Assembly (NCBI GenBank): GCA_946406115.1
Contig: OX291545.1
Location: 21,943,153 to 22,007,152 of the forward strand
Origin: Apoda limacodes
Lineage: Eukaryota; Arthropoda; Insecta; Lepidoptera; Limacodidae
Direction of reading: 5' to 3'
Length of the DNA: 64,000 nt
Positions 30,379 to 42,500 of this stretch are shown piece by piece (the stretch's first letter is position 1; every line of letters starts with the position of its first letter). Below the pieces are notes generated by a model. The model had not been told where the DNA came from. It ran no database searches and was given only the letters and a program-made list of their open reading frames with translations. The position numbers and the translations under genes are program-made.

Positions 30379-33300
30379 ATGCAAGTGCGACCTCTGTCCT
30401 CCGGACTGGTAGAAAAGGCTCGTGTCGAACTAAACGAGGACCCAAAGAAAGTGCAGGATGGCATACAGTACATCAAAGAGTGGATTGCTAAACAACCACA
30501 TCTGAAGGCTAGAACTGGTATGAACTGCTACTTTTCGTAGTCTATGTTTGGAGATTATATTAGCCCAATGGTAATCTTGATTACCAATCAAAGTTATTTC
30601 CACAATAAAAAACGACTAGTATTTTAATTAAAATTCTTGATTTCTTATTAGCTTATTGAGCGAGATCATAAATAGTATAATGTCGGTCGCGTTATTTATC
30701 TTCTACGCCAATATTTGTCGGTGTTATTTATTACATATGATATTTGTATTTCTTAGTGCTCGGAGCTTCTTAGGTATATATGAGTTCTGTCTATTATTAT
30801 TTGACCTGGTTTTGTATTTGGAGGATGTTGATGATTGATGCATCAGTTTAGATGTTTTCTTGTAAATTAAACATATCGCGGGTATTACCCCTGACGACAA
30901 TCCCAATTTCAATTGAACAGAATGTATGTACTTACGTAGCATTGGAACTTTTCTCCGTCAGCCGTTTTTATCTGATATTTGCCTTGAAGAGCAATGATAA
31001 AATAAAAAAAATAATTGATAGCTGCGCATTAACAATTGATTATATTGTTTGTTATGATTTAAACAATGATATCTAGATCATTGTAACAAATGGCGGCCCG
31101 CAGCAGCAACGGCGGCGGCCTACAGCTGCATTGGCGGCGTATGCGCTTAGTTTCCAGTTTAACTGGAGGCAATAATATACCTACCGTTCTCACAAAAAAC
31201 AAACTGACTGTCACATGAATGCATAAAACAATTACAGCAATTTAAAACTAACCTATGTCGAGGTATTGGGACAGCAGTTGTCCGACGGCAAAGTTAAGTT
31301 TGTCCCTCAGTACAGTTTACCTTTTACGGAACCCTCGGTGCATGAGTACGACTCGCACTTGACCGGTTTTTTTTTTCTATACCTAATAGAGAAGTTGATT
31401 TTGAAATCCTGCTCCGATAACGGAATTAATTTAACCGAACCGCGGGCAAATTTGCCATGGAGATAGTTGAGTCCTGGAGAACATAGGCTACTGGAAAACG
31501 TCAAGTGTGAGTAGGTTTTTTTTTCTATAGTTGAGGAATTGCCGTTGTAATCCCACACCGATAACCAAATTTACGGTAAGTGGTACCGCGGGGCAAAAGC
31601 TAGTAATTAAATTAATTTAATTTAAGGCAAAAGTACGATTAGAACCACATAGTTTTTTCAATTCTCCAAATTTCCCCCCAAAAAAACATTTCATCTATAT
31701 GGTGGCCTGATTTTAGGATTGATCTTTCCATGATGTATCCGACCATTTCATGAAATGGCCATATTTCAGGTAGAACAGTACCACATCATGATACTAATAT
31801 GGTCTAACCAGATCAATGATTATACTCAGCGTTTGAACAGCTAAATGCATGTCTACTTTATGTATGATGTGATCTACATTACTGATCAAATCGTAAAATA
31901 GTTACATTAGTTACCGGTAGAGGTGCTGAGGTCGCTTTGTTTTTGTATTGCATCATGGCGGCAAACAATTATTTTGTATTTTTAATACAGAAAATAAAAA
32001 AGATTCTTTTTAAATGGATCTTAAAAGGGTATTGTGAAATATCGTTACGACACTGCAGTTTCGATGCAGTTATGTCAACTACATGCACACTGCATTAAAT
32101 GCAATTGGCTTTACATCCCATGCTGACGATCCGTATACTAAGACCCTTTTTAGGGTTTCGTAGTCAACAAAAGGAACCCTTATAGTTTTGCCATGTCCGT
32201 CGGCGGCTTAGTTCAAAAACTGCAATTTGGCAGGGATATACACATTGATCAAGCCGACAAAGTGGTAAAATAAAATTTTTGGAAAAAATTTTTTTAGGGT
32301 ACCACCTCTACACGCGAAGCGGGGACGTAATTTTTTGTTCTCGTCTACCCCTTCGTGTGGTATCGTTGGATAGGAATTCTAAAAACATTAGCGGTATGCT
32401 AAGATCATTTTTTGATTTAGGGCTCCGTTTGCGAAACATTTAGCTTTAATGTACTAATATTTGTAAGAGTCAAGTGTCCCCCCCCCTCTACCAGCGAAAG
32501 TATAGTATTTGAAATGAAAAAAAATCACGGTGGTAGTGGATATAATGAATTTAAAAGGAAAACTATCACGGGTAAGTAAACTTTACAGGCTAACGAGTAA
32601 TAGTCGACCAAGTTATAAAATGTACTTGGAAAGTTAAATTTTCGTACAAATTACATTAAAAGTTACTAATATGAAGTAGGTACATCTGTAAAACAGGTAT
32701 AAACAGGTAGACGCTTACAGAAATATTCACAGAATATTTAGTTATATATTCACTTTAAAAATAAATTAAATTCAAATTAAACAAACATTCAAACAATCCC
32801 ATACCACAAACGTGATTTTTTTGCCGTTTTTATAGACAATGGTACAGAACCTTTCGTGCGCGAGTCCAACTCGCACTTGGCTGATTTATTATGCTCATTT
32901 TTAAGCTGATTTTTGTAGGCACAAGAGCGATACATAATGTTCTTTTTTATTGCAACTTTTTACATCAATGATATGTCCAAACGTGGATTAACATATCATC
33001 AAACGTTAATGTTTAAACAATGAGGTCGCAATTTTAGCTGGCTATATCATGAAATGCTCGGACATATCATGATGAAATCAATTTAAAGATCTGGATGGAA
33101 TCTACGTCATCTGCAAAACGACTTTCACGAAAATTTGCCGTTACCCACCCTATTGCAAATATTCATAGTTGCATTAACAATAATTGAATGATTTTAGATG
33201 ACCAGTGGCTTTTGGCTTTTCTTCGAGGATGTAAGTTCAGCTTGGAACGTACTAAAGAAAAACTGGATCTCTACTACACTCTCAGAACCACTGCTCCAGA

Positions 33301-36300
33301 ACTGTACAGAGTGACGCCATCTCAACCAATTTTTAATGAAATTATGGATTTAGAGTGCGTATTTCAACAAATATTTTTATTCCTTATATTTTGTGATACC
33401 TTTATACTTGCGTGTGGAAAAAAGTGATAATAAATGGCGGTCACTTTTATACGAATATTGAAAGCGACATAACATAATGTAATATGTTTTCAAAAAGTAG
33501 TGTAATGAAATTTAAAAAAAATAACAGACTATACATTGAACTGAGCATTTTTTTTTACCACTGTCACTAGTAAAATAATCAGCGTGTAAAAACACTTAGA
33601 ACCGGTAGAAAACGATAACTAAGTTGTATTCCGAAACTCAATCGCGGGAAATAAAAATCACTCTAGGCCGTTCCAAGAAGAATAAGTTTCTAATTCGATG
33701 GATCTGATCTACTACCCTTTTTGGGCACTGGAACCTTCCAAGAAGACGGAAATTGCCTAGTTTTGTAGGAGAGTGCGCGAGTAGTACAGGACACAATTCA
33801 GAAGCACACTGTTTAAGCACCACTGCTAGTTTACAGTTTGGCCCACTCAACTTATGAACGTCTAAAAAAAGCAACGCCCACCGGACCCGCTGTGCTATGG
33901 AGATTTCCGGCATGGTCTTACCGCACCACGATATAGTAGGTGGTACATTGCCTTCGTTGTTTATTTTCGAGTTTGAGGCAAAGAGACTACCAAGTAGATC
34001 GGATTTCTCTTTCGCACTATGGGTGAAGTCACCGCTGGTTTTTTGCAGTTGTGGTAGCGACTAATGGGAAAAGTTTTCTCCGGCAGTTTTAGCAAGGTAC
34101 CATAAAGCATGACTCCTAGAAGAATAGCTTGCAAGTCGCCCACCTATTTTGCCGATGAATTGGAATTTAGCTCCGGCAGTTGCTTTTTTACTGAGTTCCA
34201 CTTCTTCTTGGTTTTAACTCAGAAATATTCGGATCCTTATTAGTTCGAGCCGTGACCCAAGCCTTACATGCAGATTGCTTACGAATTTCAGCTTATCTAC
34301 AAGAACGATTAAATCACGGTGGTTTTTCGACACCGGCACTTACTCGCGGGTTAGAAATTAAACATTCGATACCGGCTAAGATTGTCTCAGAGACTGCGGC
34401 TGAGCAGACATCAGGATCTTCTGAGCTAAAGCGGAGCTGCCTACACAGGTACGATGCATAAAATTATCACAATCTATCCCAGTCTGCCGACTTATAATAC
34501 CCCATAGGAAGCCAATTAGTTGGCCCAGATGGACCGGGTTTTGAGCATGATACTTGAGTGATTGAGACAGTGGGCAGAGGAACCAAGAGGCGAAATGAAA
34601 TCCACTGAGATGAAATACCTGTCCGGACGTGTAGTCAGCAGACGGTCCAGTAAGGAGCTCGTATGTTCATCTATATCTGGTATTATCGTTGGAGAAAGTA
34701 CCAGCTAAGATAATTTATAGGTCAGAGCAAATTTATAAGCAGATATCCCTACTAATAGTTGTTGGTTCAAGAACGGAGCCATTTACGTTGGTGGGCGTTA
34801 AAGTCTACCAAAATACCTAGTTCTGTTGTGGTATATTGTTGTAGAATTTTCTCAGTCGTCAAATTTAGGTGCCACTTCCATGTCACCGCTTCGAGGCCTG
34901 TAAAGGCACGCATAGACACGGGCATAGCCACCGTGATCTACAGTATTTGTATTTAAAATTTGGTAAGACATTTCAAATTTTCCGGGATAAAAGGTAGACT
35001 ATGTCCTTCTCCTTGTCTATGTTTTTTCAACTATCTCTATGCCAAATTACAGCTTAATTGGATGCTCCGTTGCCACGTGATGTGATGATAAGCTCACCAC
35101 ATTTCACGCAGGTCTAAAGTGGTTGGTGAAAAGTGGATGTCCCCCACATTATGATGTGTATATATATCCAGCCACTGATTACCCCTACTGGGTATAAAAA
35201 CCGTATTATTAAATACTAGTCAAATAGCATTTTTATTTTATGCATTAGCCTAATTTTTCAGGACTTTTGTCATACTACCTAAAGCCGTGGGACCAGATGG
35301 TCCCATAATAGCCATTGTGCGCCCCGGGAGATATGATCCAGCACGGTACACGGCATCAGACATATGTTCTGTTTCAAAACTCATAGAGAAGGTATTATAT
35401 TCCAAAAGTTACTCTTTATAAAATTATCAGTATCTCCTCATGTTTTGTATTGGTATTATAGGACACATTAGTTGCTAGCGAGTCACTTTCAAACCAAACA
35501 TTGTCAAACACACTTGAAAATTGAAATAGAAAAAATATTTTTGATATGAATTTAATGTCCTTAAACTGCAAACGCGGCTATTTTACAAAAAGTTGAGACA
35601 CGCAGATCTGTGCTTTTGGTGCCTTACGTCTCTAAAACAAAAAAAATGAAAACATACTAGCTATTTACTTGCCATCACTTCGTATACATATTTATTTATT
35701 ATAAATAATAATGTTTCTTTATTTACTTTTTTGACGTAGACGTAGACGTTGATATCTCAATCTGTCATAGAATTAAAATCCCATATCCAACCTCCCTGTA
35801 CTACTCATACAAAACTAACCTAATGTAAATAAATCTGACACGAGTTCCGTCTTACCAATTTTCTATGAATTTTCCTTTTTTGAAGTTTTCACTTCAAAAA
35901 CATACAACCTGGATATAACATTTTAACATGTGTAATCCGCACTTTCATCTTTTCATCAACCCCATTTCCTCTTACTTTTAATTCGTCGTTAACGTAAAGA
36001 CGTTTTCACTTCAAAATTATAATAGGCGTGGCATTATGGTCTCCGTCTTGCGAATTTTTATGGCGTGGCATTATGGTTTCCGTCTGACGATCAGTCTGAC
36101 GCGAGTTTATCATTTTTTACCCATCACAAAAAATAACTTCATGTAAATAAATCTGACGCGAGCGAATATTATGAATTTTATATGAATTTTCGATCAGGAC
36201 ACGTGATCAAACGCGAGTTTAACATTTTTTGCCAATCCAAAAATATTGCACAACGCCGCTAAAGAGCTTTCACTTCAAAGAGAAAATAGCATATTAAGCA

Positions 36301-38068
36301 AATCGCTGGCAATTGTAGTCCCAAAATATAGCTTAGCCAGATTTTCAAAGTTTCATACCCAAAGGCTCCATTAGCTCGGAGCCCTAAGCCATTACGAACC
36401 TTTCACTATTTGTCGGTCTGTCTATTAGTCTGGCTCTCTGTCTGAATGTCTAACCTTTGTAGAGTTCGACCTTTTAGAGCGAATTTTTTTAGCGACTTAA
36501 ATCGTTGTATACTATACTAGCTTATTTAATTAAAGTTAAAGTTTTAATATTTTTATTTACAAACTAATATTATTCAATAACAGATAATACTAATGGAAAG
36601 TGACAATGGTATTGTGGCAGGACTTCACGCTGTTGTGGACTTAGAAGGGGCTTCAATGGGTCATTTTATGCAAGTGACACCTATTCTTATGAAGAAGATG
36701 GTAGTGTCAATACAGGTTAGTAACTATGTTTTAAGTTGTTTATTACAAATTTATCGGTAATAAATTTCAATCGCTCTTTTCCAGGATGCAGTGCCGGTTC
36801 GATTGAAAGGTAGCCATTTTATAAATATCCCAAATGGATTTGAAATAGCGTTTAATATGATGAAGACTTTTCTTTCTGAAAAAAATGGGAACAGGGTAAT
36901 TTGCACTGTGTTTGTCAAGATAACTTTTTTTTTTAAGTTTCAATCAACTTGTGTATGAGCATATTTTAACTTGATTATACATACTATGTTTAATATTTAC
37001 TTCTTGGCCATGAGCATGTTTTGCATTAAAATGTATTAAAAGATAAAGAATTATTGTCTATCACACAAATGAAATACAAAAATAGGCGGAAACGATATTT
37101 TATTTATATGGAAGTTTTGAAAAATAATGTTTAGTATGTATTAAACACACCTCTGACCCTCTGTGGGCTGCCCTCGCTCCGCTCGGGAAAAAAAAACATA
37201 ACCATGCCTAACCTAGTAGTACTATTATTTCAGTATAGACTTTTTTATTTCGAATTTTGTTTCATTTGTGTACCAGGCCACGCAGAAAGTTTTGCGAAAA
37301 AATATTTTTATGTATAAGGCACTGGCCACTTGTAATTATTTTGAAAATTTTGGTTATTTAATAATGTTTCAAAAATTGGTTCAGACGCATGAAACTTTGT
37401 GTACAGGCAGGTGAGAGTTCTTTGAAAAAAAATAATTTAAATATTTAATCCGTAAAAGTTGTTTTTTAGTTTCTCAAAACTTTCTGAGTGTCCCACGCAA
37501 AAGTAGCTCGTAATAAGAAAATATTGACACATACTAATAATAATGAACGCGTACATACATTGCTCTGGTTTTATACTTGGAAACTCTGTCTGTCTGCGAA
37601 ATATTCTAAAACCAAGAAACGAAAGATATAAATATAAGTTCATATAACTTTAAGCTTTTGTAAAAAAAACACATGAAAAGTTTTAATAGAGATAATTTTT
37701 GATTTTAGCTCCATGTTTATGGTAACGACTATGACGAACTGTACAAACATATTCCTCAAAAACTTTTCCCAGCTGAATACGGAGGACAAGCTGGTACAAT
37801 GAAAGAAATTTCAGGTAAGTACTATAACTACAAGTACATAATATTATTGTGGTAATAAAATACAAAAATAAAAAAGAAAAGACTTTTTTATAAAATAAAT
37901 AATTCATCTTCAACAGAATATTGGAAAAAGAAAATACAAGAACATAGTTCATGGTTGGAAGAGGACCTCCAATATGGTACTGACGAATCCAAGCGGCCGG
38001 GGAAACCAAAAACTGCTGAGGAAACGTTTGGGGCTGAAGGGTCATTTAGGCAACTTGACTTCGATTGA
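30379..38068 (+). CDS. CRAL-TRIO domain protein, alpha-tocopherol-transfer-protein-like (complete, 7 exons)
   Basis: Sec14-like (CRAL-TRIO) protein; this family binds a small hydrophobic ligand (tocopherol, retinoid or phosphoinositide) in a closed pocket and moves it between membranes in the cytosol. The ligand here is unknown. Exons with GT/AG junctions: 30379-30517, 33198-33354, 35262-35391, 36584-36715, 36785-36895, 37709-37814, 37917-38068 (TGA 38066-38068). These total 308 residues, normal for insect members. The start MQVRPLSSGL matches the family's MPVRPL-type start. Residues 46-97 form the CRAL_TRIO_N helical part (DQWLLAFLRGCKFSLERTK). The lipid-binding domain follows (GPIIAIVRPGRYDP, AVVDLEGASMGH, INIPNGF) and includes the hallmark EYGG at residues 246-249. 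The tail is Glu/Lys-rich and ends QLDFD. The next gene is its tandem paralogue. There is no signal peptide or membrane segment. Confidence 0.93.
31315..31610 (+). repeat. Decayed dispersed repeat in CRAL-TRIO gene 1 intron 1
   Basis: Contains TTTACGGAACCCTCGGTGCA, GACTCGCACTTGACCGG and a T-run. The copy of the 29240-29360 repeat follows (GTCAAGTGTGAGTAGG, CACCGATAACC, GCTAGTAAT). The CGAGTCCGACTCGCACTTG-type end is shared with the blocks at 11.9, 32.85 and 50 kb. Confidence 0.5.
32130..32890 (+). repeat. Larger dispersed repeat ending in the CGAGTCC..CGCACTTGG motif
   Basis: Starts near AGGGTTTCGTAGTCAACAAAAGG and includes CTACACGCGAAGCGGGGACG and GGCTCCGTTTGC. It ends at 32848-32890 with a CGCGAGTCCAACTCGCACTT word. 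I recall a common moth element with this layout. No intact open frame is present. It lies in intron 1 of the first CRAL-TRIO gene. Confidence 0.5.
33640..34880 (-). pseudogene. Degenerate jockey-like LINE (endonuclease plus RT start), minus strand
   Basis: Minus-strand translation in several frames shows an endonuclease fragment FNAHQRKWLRS (about 34790; family form DFNAHHxxW), a later SADYTSGQVFHLSG/SADW region, then FLDVHKLSGPN and AVVLKQCASEL. Near 33690-33740 is PSSWKVPVPKKGSRSDPSN, the RT fingers motif (WKxAxxxPxPKKGxxxDPSNYRPI). Several frameshifts and stops separate them and the catalytic YxDD region is absent, so it is a dead, truncated non-LTR retrotransposon in intron 2 of the first CRAL-TRIO gene. 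Short open frames on either strand here belong to it. Confidence 0.75.
34960..35215 (+). repeat. Dispersed repeats in CRAL-TRIO gene 1 intron 2
   Basis: The first part (34960-35080) has TTTTCCGGGATAAAAGGTAG and CTATGCCAAATTACAGC, as in the 23.3 and 56.0 kb repeats. The second part (35060-35215) is the partner of the 6585-6735 repeat (CTAAAGTGGTTGGTGAAAAG). It ends about 50 bases before the exon at 35262. Confidence 0.5.
35392..36583 (+). other. CRAL-TRIO gene 1 intron 3
   Basis: Contains short local repeats. GGCGTGGCATTATGGT occurs at about 36028 and 36063, and TAAATAAATCTGAC with GCGAG or ACGAG at about 35827 and 36144. No coding exon or identifiable mobile element is seen. Confidence 0.55.
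36896..37708 (+). other. CRAL-TRIO gene 1 intron 5
   Basis: AT-rich. A small GC-rich word near 37160-37185 (CTGCCCTCGCTCCGCTCGGG) stands out. Nothing else is recognised. The donor is GTAATT and the acceptor TTTTAG. Confidence 0.6.
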
Positions 38069-39539
38069 TGTTTGACAAATGGATTTGAAAATGTTTTAGT
38101 ATGTGACTAAAATTGGATCATGGACATAATATTGTATTTTTTTAAAAATATATATTGCAAAATTATTTAATATTATTATAGGTAAGTATAATATAATTAT
38201 GTGTTTTATTTAAAGTTGCTTGAGTTATTTAGCCTACTTAGGTTACGCCCAGGTTGTAGATATTCATATATTGTTTTTTTTTTTTTTTTTAAAACATAAA
38301 ATATTATGTTTTTTTATAAAAAAAACTGTCACTAATCAAATTAAGAGGAAATGCCGCCAGTCTAAATGGTACTACCACAGGGGTGTGCTTTGGATGAAAT
38401 ATTCTTTTTGTGAGTCTATGGTTTATATTTGAATTATGTTTTATTTATTTGTTTCTTAAGGATTTAGTTAAGATAATTTTAGTTTTGTAATTTATTTACT
38501 TTTATATTTAATATAAAACCTAGTCATTTACAAATATAGATGGATTTTAAAGCTTTCGGGTTAAGGAGCCAGTTTGAAGCCGAATAAGTTCTTATTCGAA
38601 TACCGATATTCAATGTTCACCAGTCAGACTTTTTAAAATCCGAAGTTTTCAAACTTTGAGCTTCCTTTAATTAATTTAATGTAATTCAGTTAGAAAAGAA
38701 AAGGGCTTTATTTGATATGATTTCTCAGAACCCAGCCAATTATACAAGTGACAAAACACACAGAGTTAGGAAAAATCTTTTCTCAGACTTACCGGTTTGA
38801 TACACCTTATGAGTTTAGGATCTTCGACAAGAAAGTAATGACGTTTGCTTGTTTTCCCATACTGTTTACTATAGCTTGACCGACTATAATCATTTGTTAA
38901 TTGTTGTGAACCAATTGAGTTGAGTTTAGGCATTCCGCCGATATCTTTTCAGATCTGATTTATTAATTTTCGCCAAAGATAAAAAATTAAAAATACAACA
39001 AGGAGCTCGTGTTTTAAAATGTAAGGCAAGTCAATTTACCTGCCCACTTCGTTAGCTGCAATCAAACAACATATAACATCCCTGTCAGCCTCTATAATTT
39101 TCTTCCGGTCTTTAGGGTCTTCAACTTCAAAGAGGTCAGAATGAGTCAGAGAGGTTCATCAAGTACAAAATAAAATAGTAAAGCCGGTAACAATATCCTA
39201 TTAATTTCAATGTACATTACAACTGTACCAATTGAAGATCTCAGTATAACAACATCTGTGGCTCATTGCAGGGTTCAGTTTCTATTTGGGGCAGTGTTAT
39301 ATAAAAATTGACTTTGATAAGATAAATTCGCCAGGTTGTCAAGTGTAGGACCTGTAAGCAAAATATTCACGCATTTGCTTTACTAATAATCCTTATCATA
39401 ATCGCTAAATCTCTGATAGTGTTTAAGCGATGATAATGCCTACGCATGATATCAATTTACTGCAATTTAATGATTAATATTCCATATATAAGTGCAAATG
39501 TTATTACTACTTATGCTGTAAAATTTTAATTAAATAAAA
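38069..39539. other. Intergenic spacer between the two CRAL-TRIO genes
   Basis: This 1.47 kb holds the 3' end of gene 1 and the promoter of gene 2. I see no AATAAA close to the gene 1 stop. A T-run lies at about 38274-38290. No other gene or repeat is recognised. The short spacing fits tandem duplication. Confidence 0.6.
39485..39492 (+). promoter_or_regulatory. Possible TATA box of CRAL-TRIO gene 2
   Basis: TATATAAG lies 55 bases upstream of the ATG at 39540. If used, transcription would start roughly at 39515, leaving a leader of about 25 bases. An upstream non-coding exon cannot be excluded. Confidence 0.3.
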
Positions 39540-42500
39540 ATGCCCGTTCGTCCCTTAATACCCGAATTGGCGGAGAAGGCCAGATTGGAACTGTCAGAAG
39601 ATCCAAAAAAGCTGCAGGATGGCTTGGAACACTTAAAGGAATGGATTGCCAAGCAACCACATTTACGAGCGCGAACTGGTATGTGATATCTAAGTATAAT
39701 ACCAAAGATGACTTATTATATAATACTTTTGGTAGTTAGGTTTGGTTAATTAATATTATTATTCTATGATAATGAGGTTAGTCAGTTGATTTGAACATTG
39801 ACTTCTGTAGCGCTCCAAAACACATCAGCTCTGACTTTTTATAATAAAATAACGTATCCTCAATAAGACTGTTTTGAGAAATTTAGAATTTCTGGTTATG
39901 AATTTTACAAATATTATTATATTATAGTGTGAGAATTTAGCACTCAAGAACACCAGGGGAAGCAAAAATATTAAACACTTTTACTAGATCTGTTTTAAGC
40001 TAGCTTAAAAGCTGGCTATTTCCATAGATAAAGTACAAGTGTAGCTGAGTTTGCTATGGTTAAAACTCAATTTCCCTGCATAGTTGTAAAATAAAAGATT
40101 AGAACACAGATTGCATGAAGGAAAATATTCCAGCTGATGTTGAGCGATTCTATAGCTTATGGACGCTTAGTATCATGGTACCAGATCCCTTAAAAATCTA
40201 ATCATCCCCTTCTTGAAGTAACTTATACTATAACACCTTATACTAGGTATTCTTTAAAGAAAATCAGTTCAACTGTAATTGCTTGTGATGAATGTTGATT
40301 TTATGGTTTAAAGGAGACGTTTCAGGAATGTATGGAGGCCCGGTCTGGACATTGTACACTACTAGTTTAGAAACCTCAGTATATTATAAGTGATTTTTAA
40401 TTATCAATTTGTCGTATTTCGGTGTGGTTTTCTTGTACAATAGCATTTATATAATGATATTTAGCAACTAATTGACGTTTTACCTAGCAATGTCATTCAT
40501 TTGACAACCGGTTTGGCAGAGTGGTTAGTGCACCTGACTACGGAGCCGAGGGTCGTGGGTTCAAATCCCGCTAGGGACAGATATTTTTGTGACGAAACAT
40601 TTGTTACCGAGTCGTGTTATTTGTATCGTTGTTGTTTCTGGTCACCATATAACAAGTTTATTACTTAGCCTGGGGCCAAAACTCAGATCTGTTCTGTTAA
40701 AGTATGAAATTAGTATATATATTCTGGCAGAGTAGTAGAAAGAATTTGCCTGTATTTAATTCTCCTCAACCTGTTTGGCCTGAGTAGGGAGTGTAGGCCA
40801 AATCCTCCGTCTGTCTCCGGCAGATGATAGAGGGTTGTGCTCCTGCAATGCAGACTTAAAATGACATGATTATCAAGTAGGTACAAGAGACATTTGTAAG
40901 TATGTCTACAGTTATATTTATTTATTCATAAAAGAAATGGTTTGTGTGTCTCATACATACCACAGAAAATAAAGTGGTTTTTTAAACGACGTAATCCGAA
41001 TCGCAGTAGAGAAATCAGGTCCAATTAACACAGCCAAATCCAATATAATACGCGAAGCAGAAAGGTCCAAATAACAAAGCACGGGTCGTTCGTAAGTCAC
41101 TGATAAATCCAAAAAGAACTTCATTTACGGTAAACCAAGAAGCTTATGGTAAACACAGAATGACAATTATAATATGTAAATAGTTTGAAGTTTAATAATA
41201 CCTACGTTTAGAAATCACACGTCGGGATGGTCGATGGTCAGGAGCCACAAAATGTATCTTCGATTAATATGAAAAAATTAAACAAAAAGCTCTTTTCATT
41301 AATAATTACGTATAGGTATCTTTTTTGCATAAAAATTAGACTATATTTTTTCATAATTATTACGAACATTTTGAAATATATTTATATAGGTATTTTTAGA
41401 ATACTTCGTATTAGGTTTCAGAATGAACTTATAATGGCGTACCTAATTGTTGCCTGTTTAGCAATGTGGTATAATAAAATATTGTTTTGTACAAAAAAAA
41501 AAATACTGCATTTATCGTAATTTTAGTATTTTTTTAATAATCTCTAGATTTTCCCTCGATTTTCTAAAATGTGTACAGGGTGCAGACCGGGTATGAAACG
41601 TCTCATTTTTTTTTAAACCAACTAGAGTTTCATAGACTATAGTCGTATTTTTAATTAGACGGTATCAACTGACGTTTATTTTTTTGTCAGTTTTTGATGA
41701 AACAGTGGCTGTCAGTTGGCTTCGTCTAATTAAAAATACGACTATACAGCTACATGTTTAGATATCTAATATTATCGGTAGTTTGTGTGTGAAAGTGAAA
41801 TGATAATCTATAACATTTTGCCAGATCACTGTCGCAGAATAAGGGATATGTCACTGTGTCTAAGTGCCAAGCAAATTATTTAATAGAATTTCAAAATATA
41901 AAATAAATAAATTTAATTTCTTATTGTACCACTAAGGTGGCAAACAAGCTTACGGTCCGCCTGATGTTAAGCGGTCACAGTAGCCTATGGACGCTTGTAA
42001 CACCAGGGGCATTACACGAGCGTTGTAAAATCCGCTCATGCCCCTACCACCCACTGATCTACCCACCAGTGGGTGCAGGGGGAATTCTTACTTACCCGTA
42101 CACCCACTGTATCCTACCCGTACACCCACTGTTCATACACTTAGGTTGGCAAGCCTATTTTTAAGGAAGGCACACTTAGGAGGTCTTTTGATTCTAAGAA
42201 ATAACTAGAAAACTTTTACGGCCCCTAAGTATTTTTTTTGCAGACGACCAGTGGCTCGCGGCATTTCTTCGTGGTTGCAAATTCAGCTTGGAAAGAGCAA
42301 AACAGAAATTAGACCTATTCTACACAGTACGATGTACAGCTCCAGAATTATTTCAATTCAAACACACTGACCCGTTATTTAAGGAAATTCTTAGCTTAGG
42401 GTAAGATCATTGGGACATTAGTTGTAGTTGAAATATTTTTTTATACTTAATTTTTTTCTCTGGTGAAACAGATAACAATCTGCAACGTGTCCTTAATCTA

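Noticed and set aside
37683..38045. 120-residue minus-strand open frame
   Set aside because: It runs antisense through exons 6 and 7 of the first CRAL-TRIO gene, whose + strand frame and splice sites are clear; it is a shadow.
40507..40580. tRNA-like sequence with good A and B boxes
   Set aside because: The acceptor stem does not pair, no CCA-adjacent end or T-run terminator directly follows, and a SINE body continues downstream. Called a SINE instead. The same applies to 49700-49770, 17600-17650 and 26155-26085.
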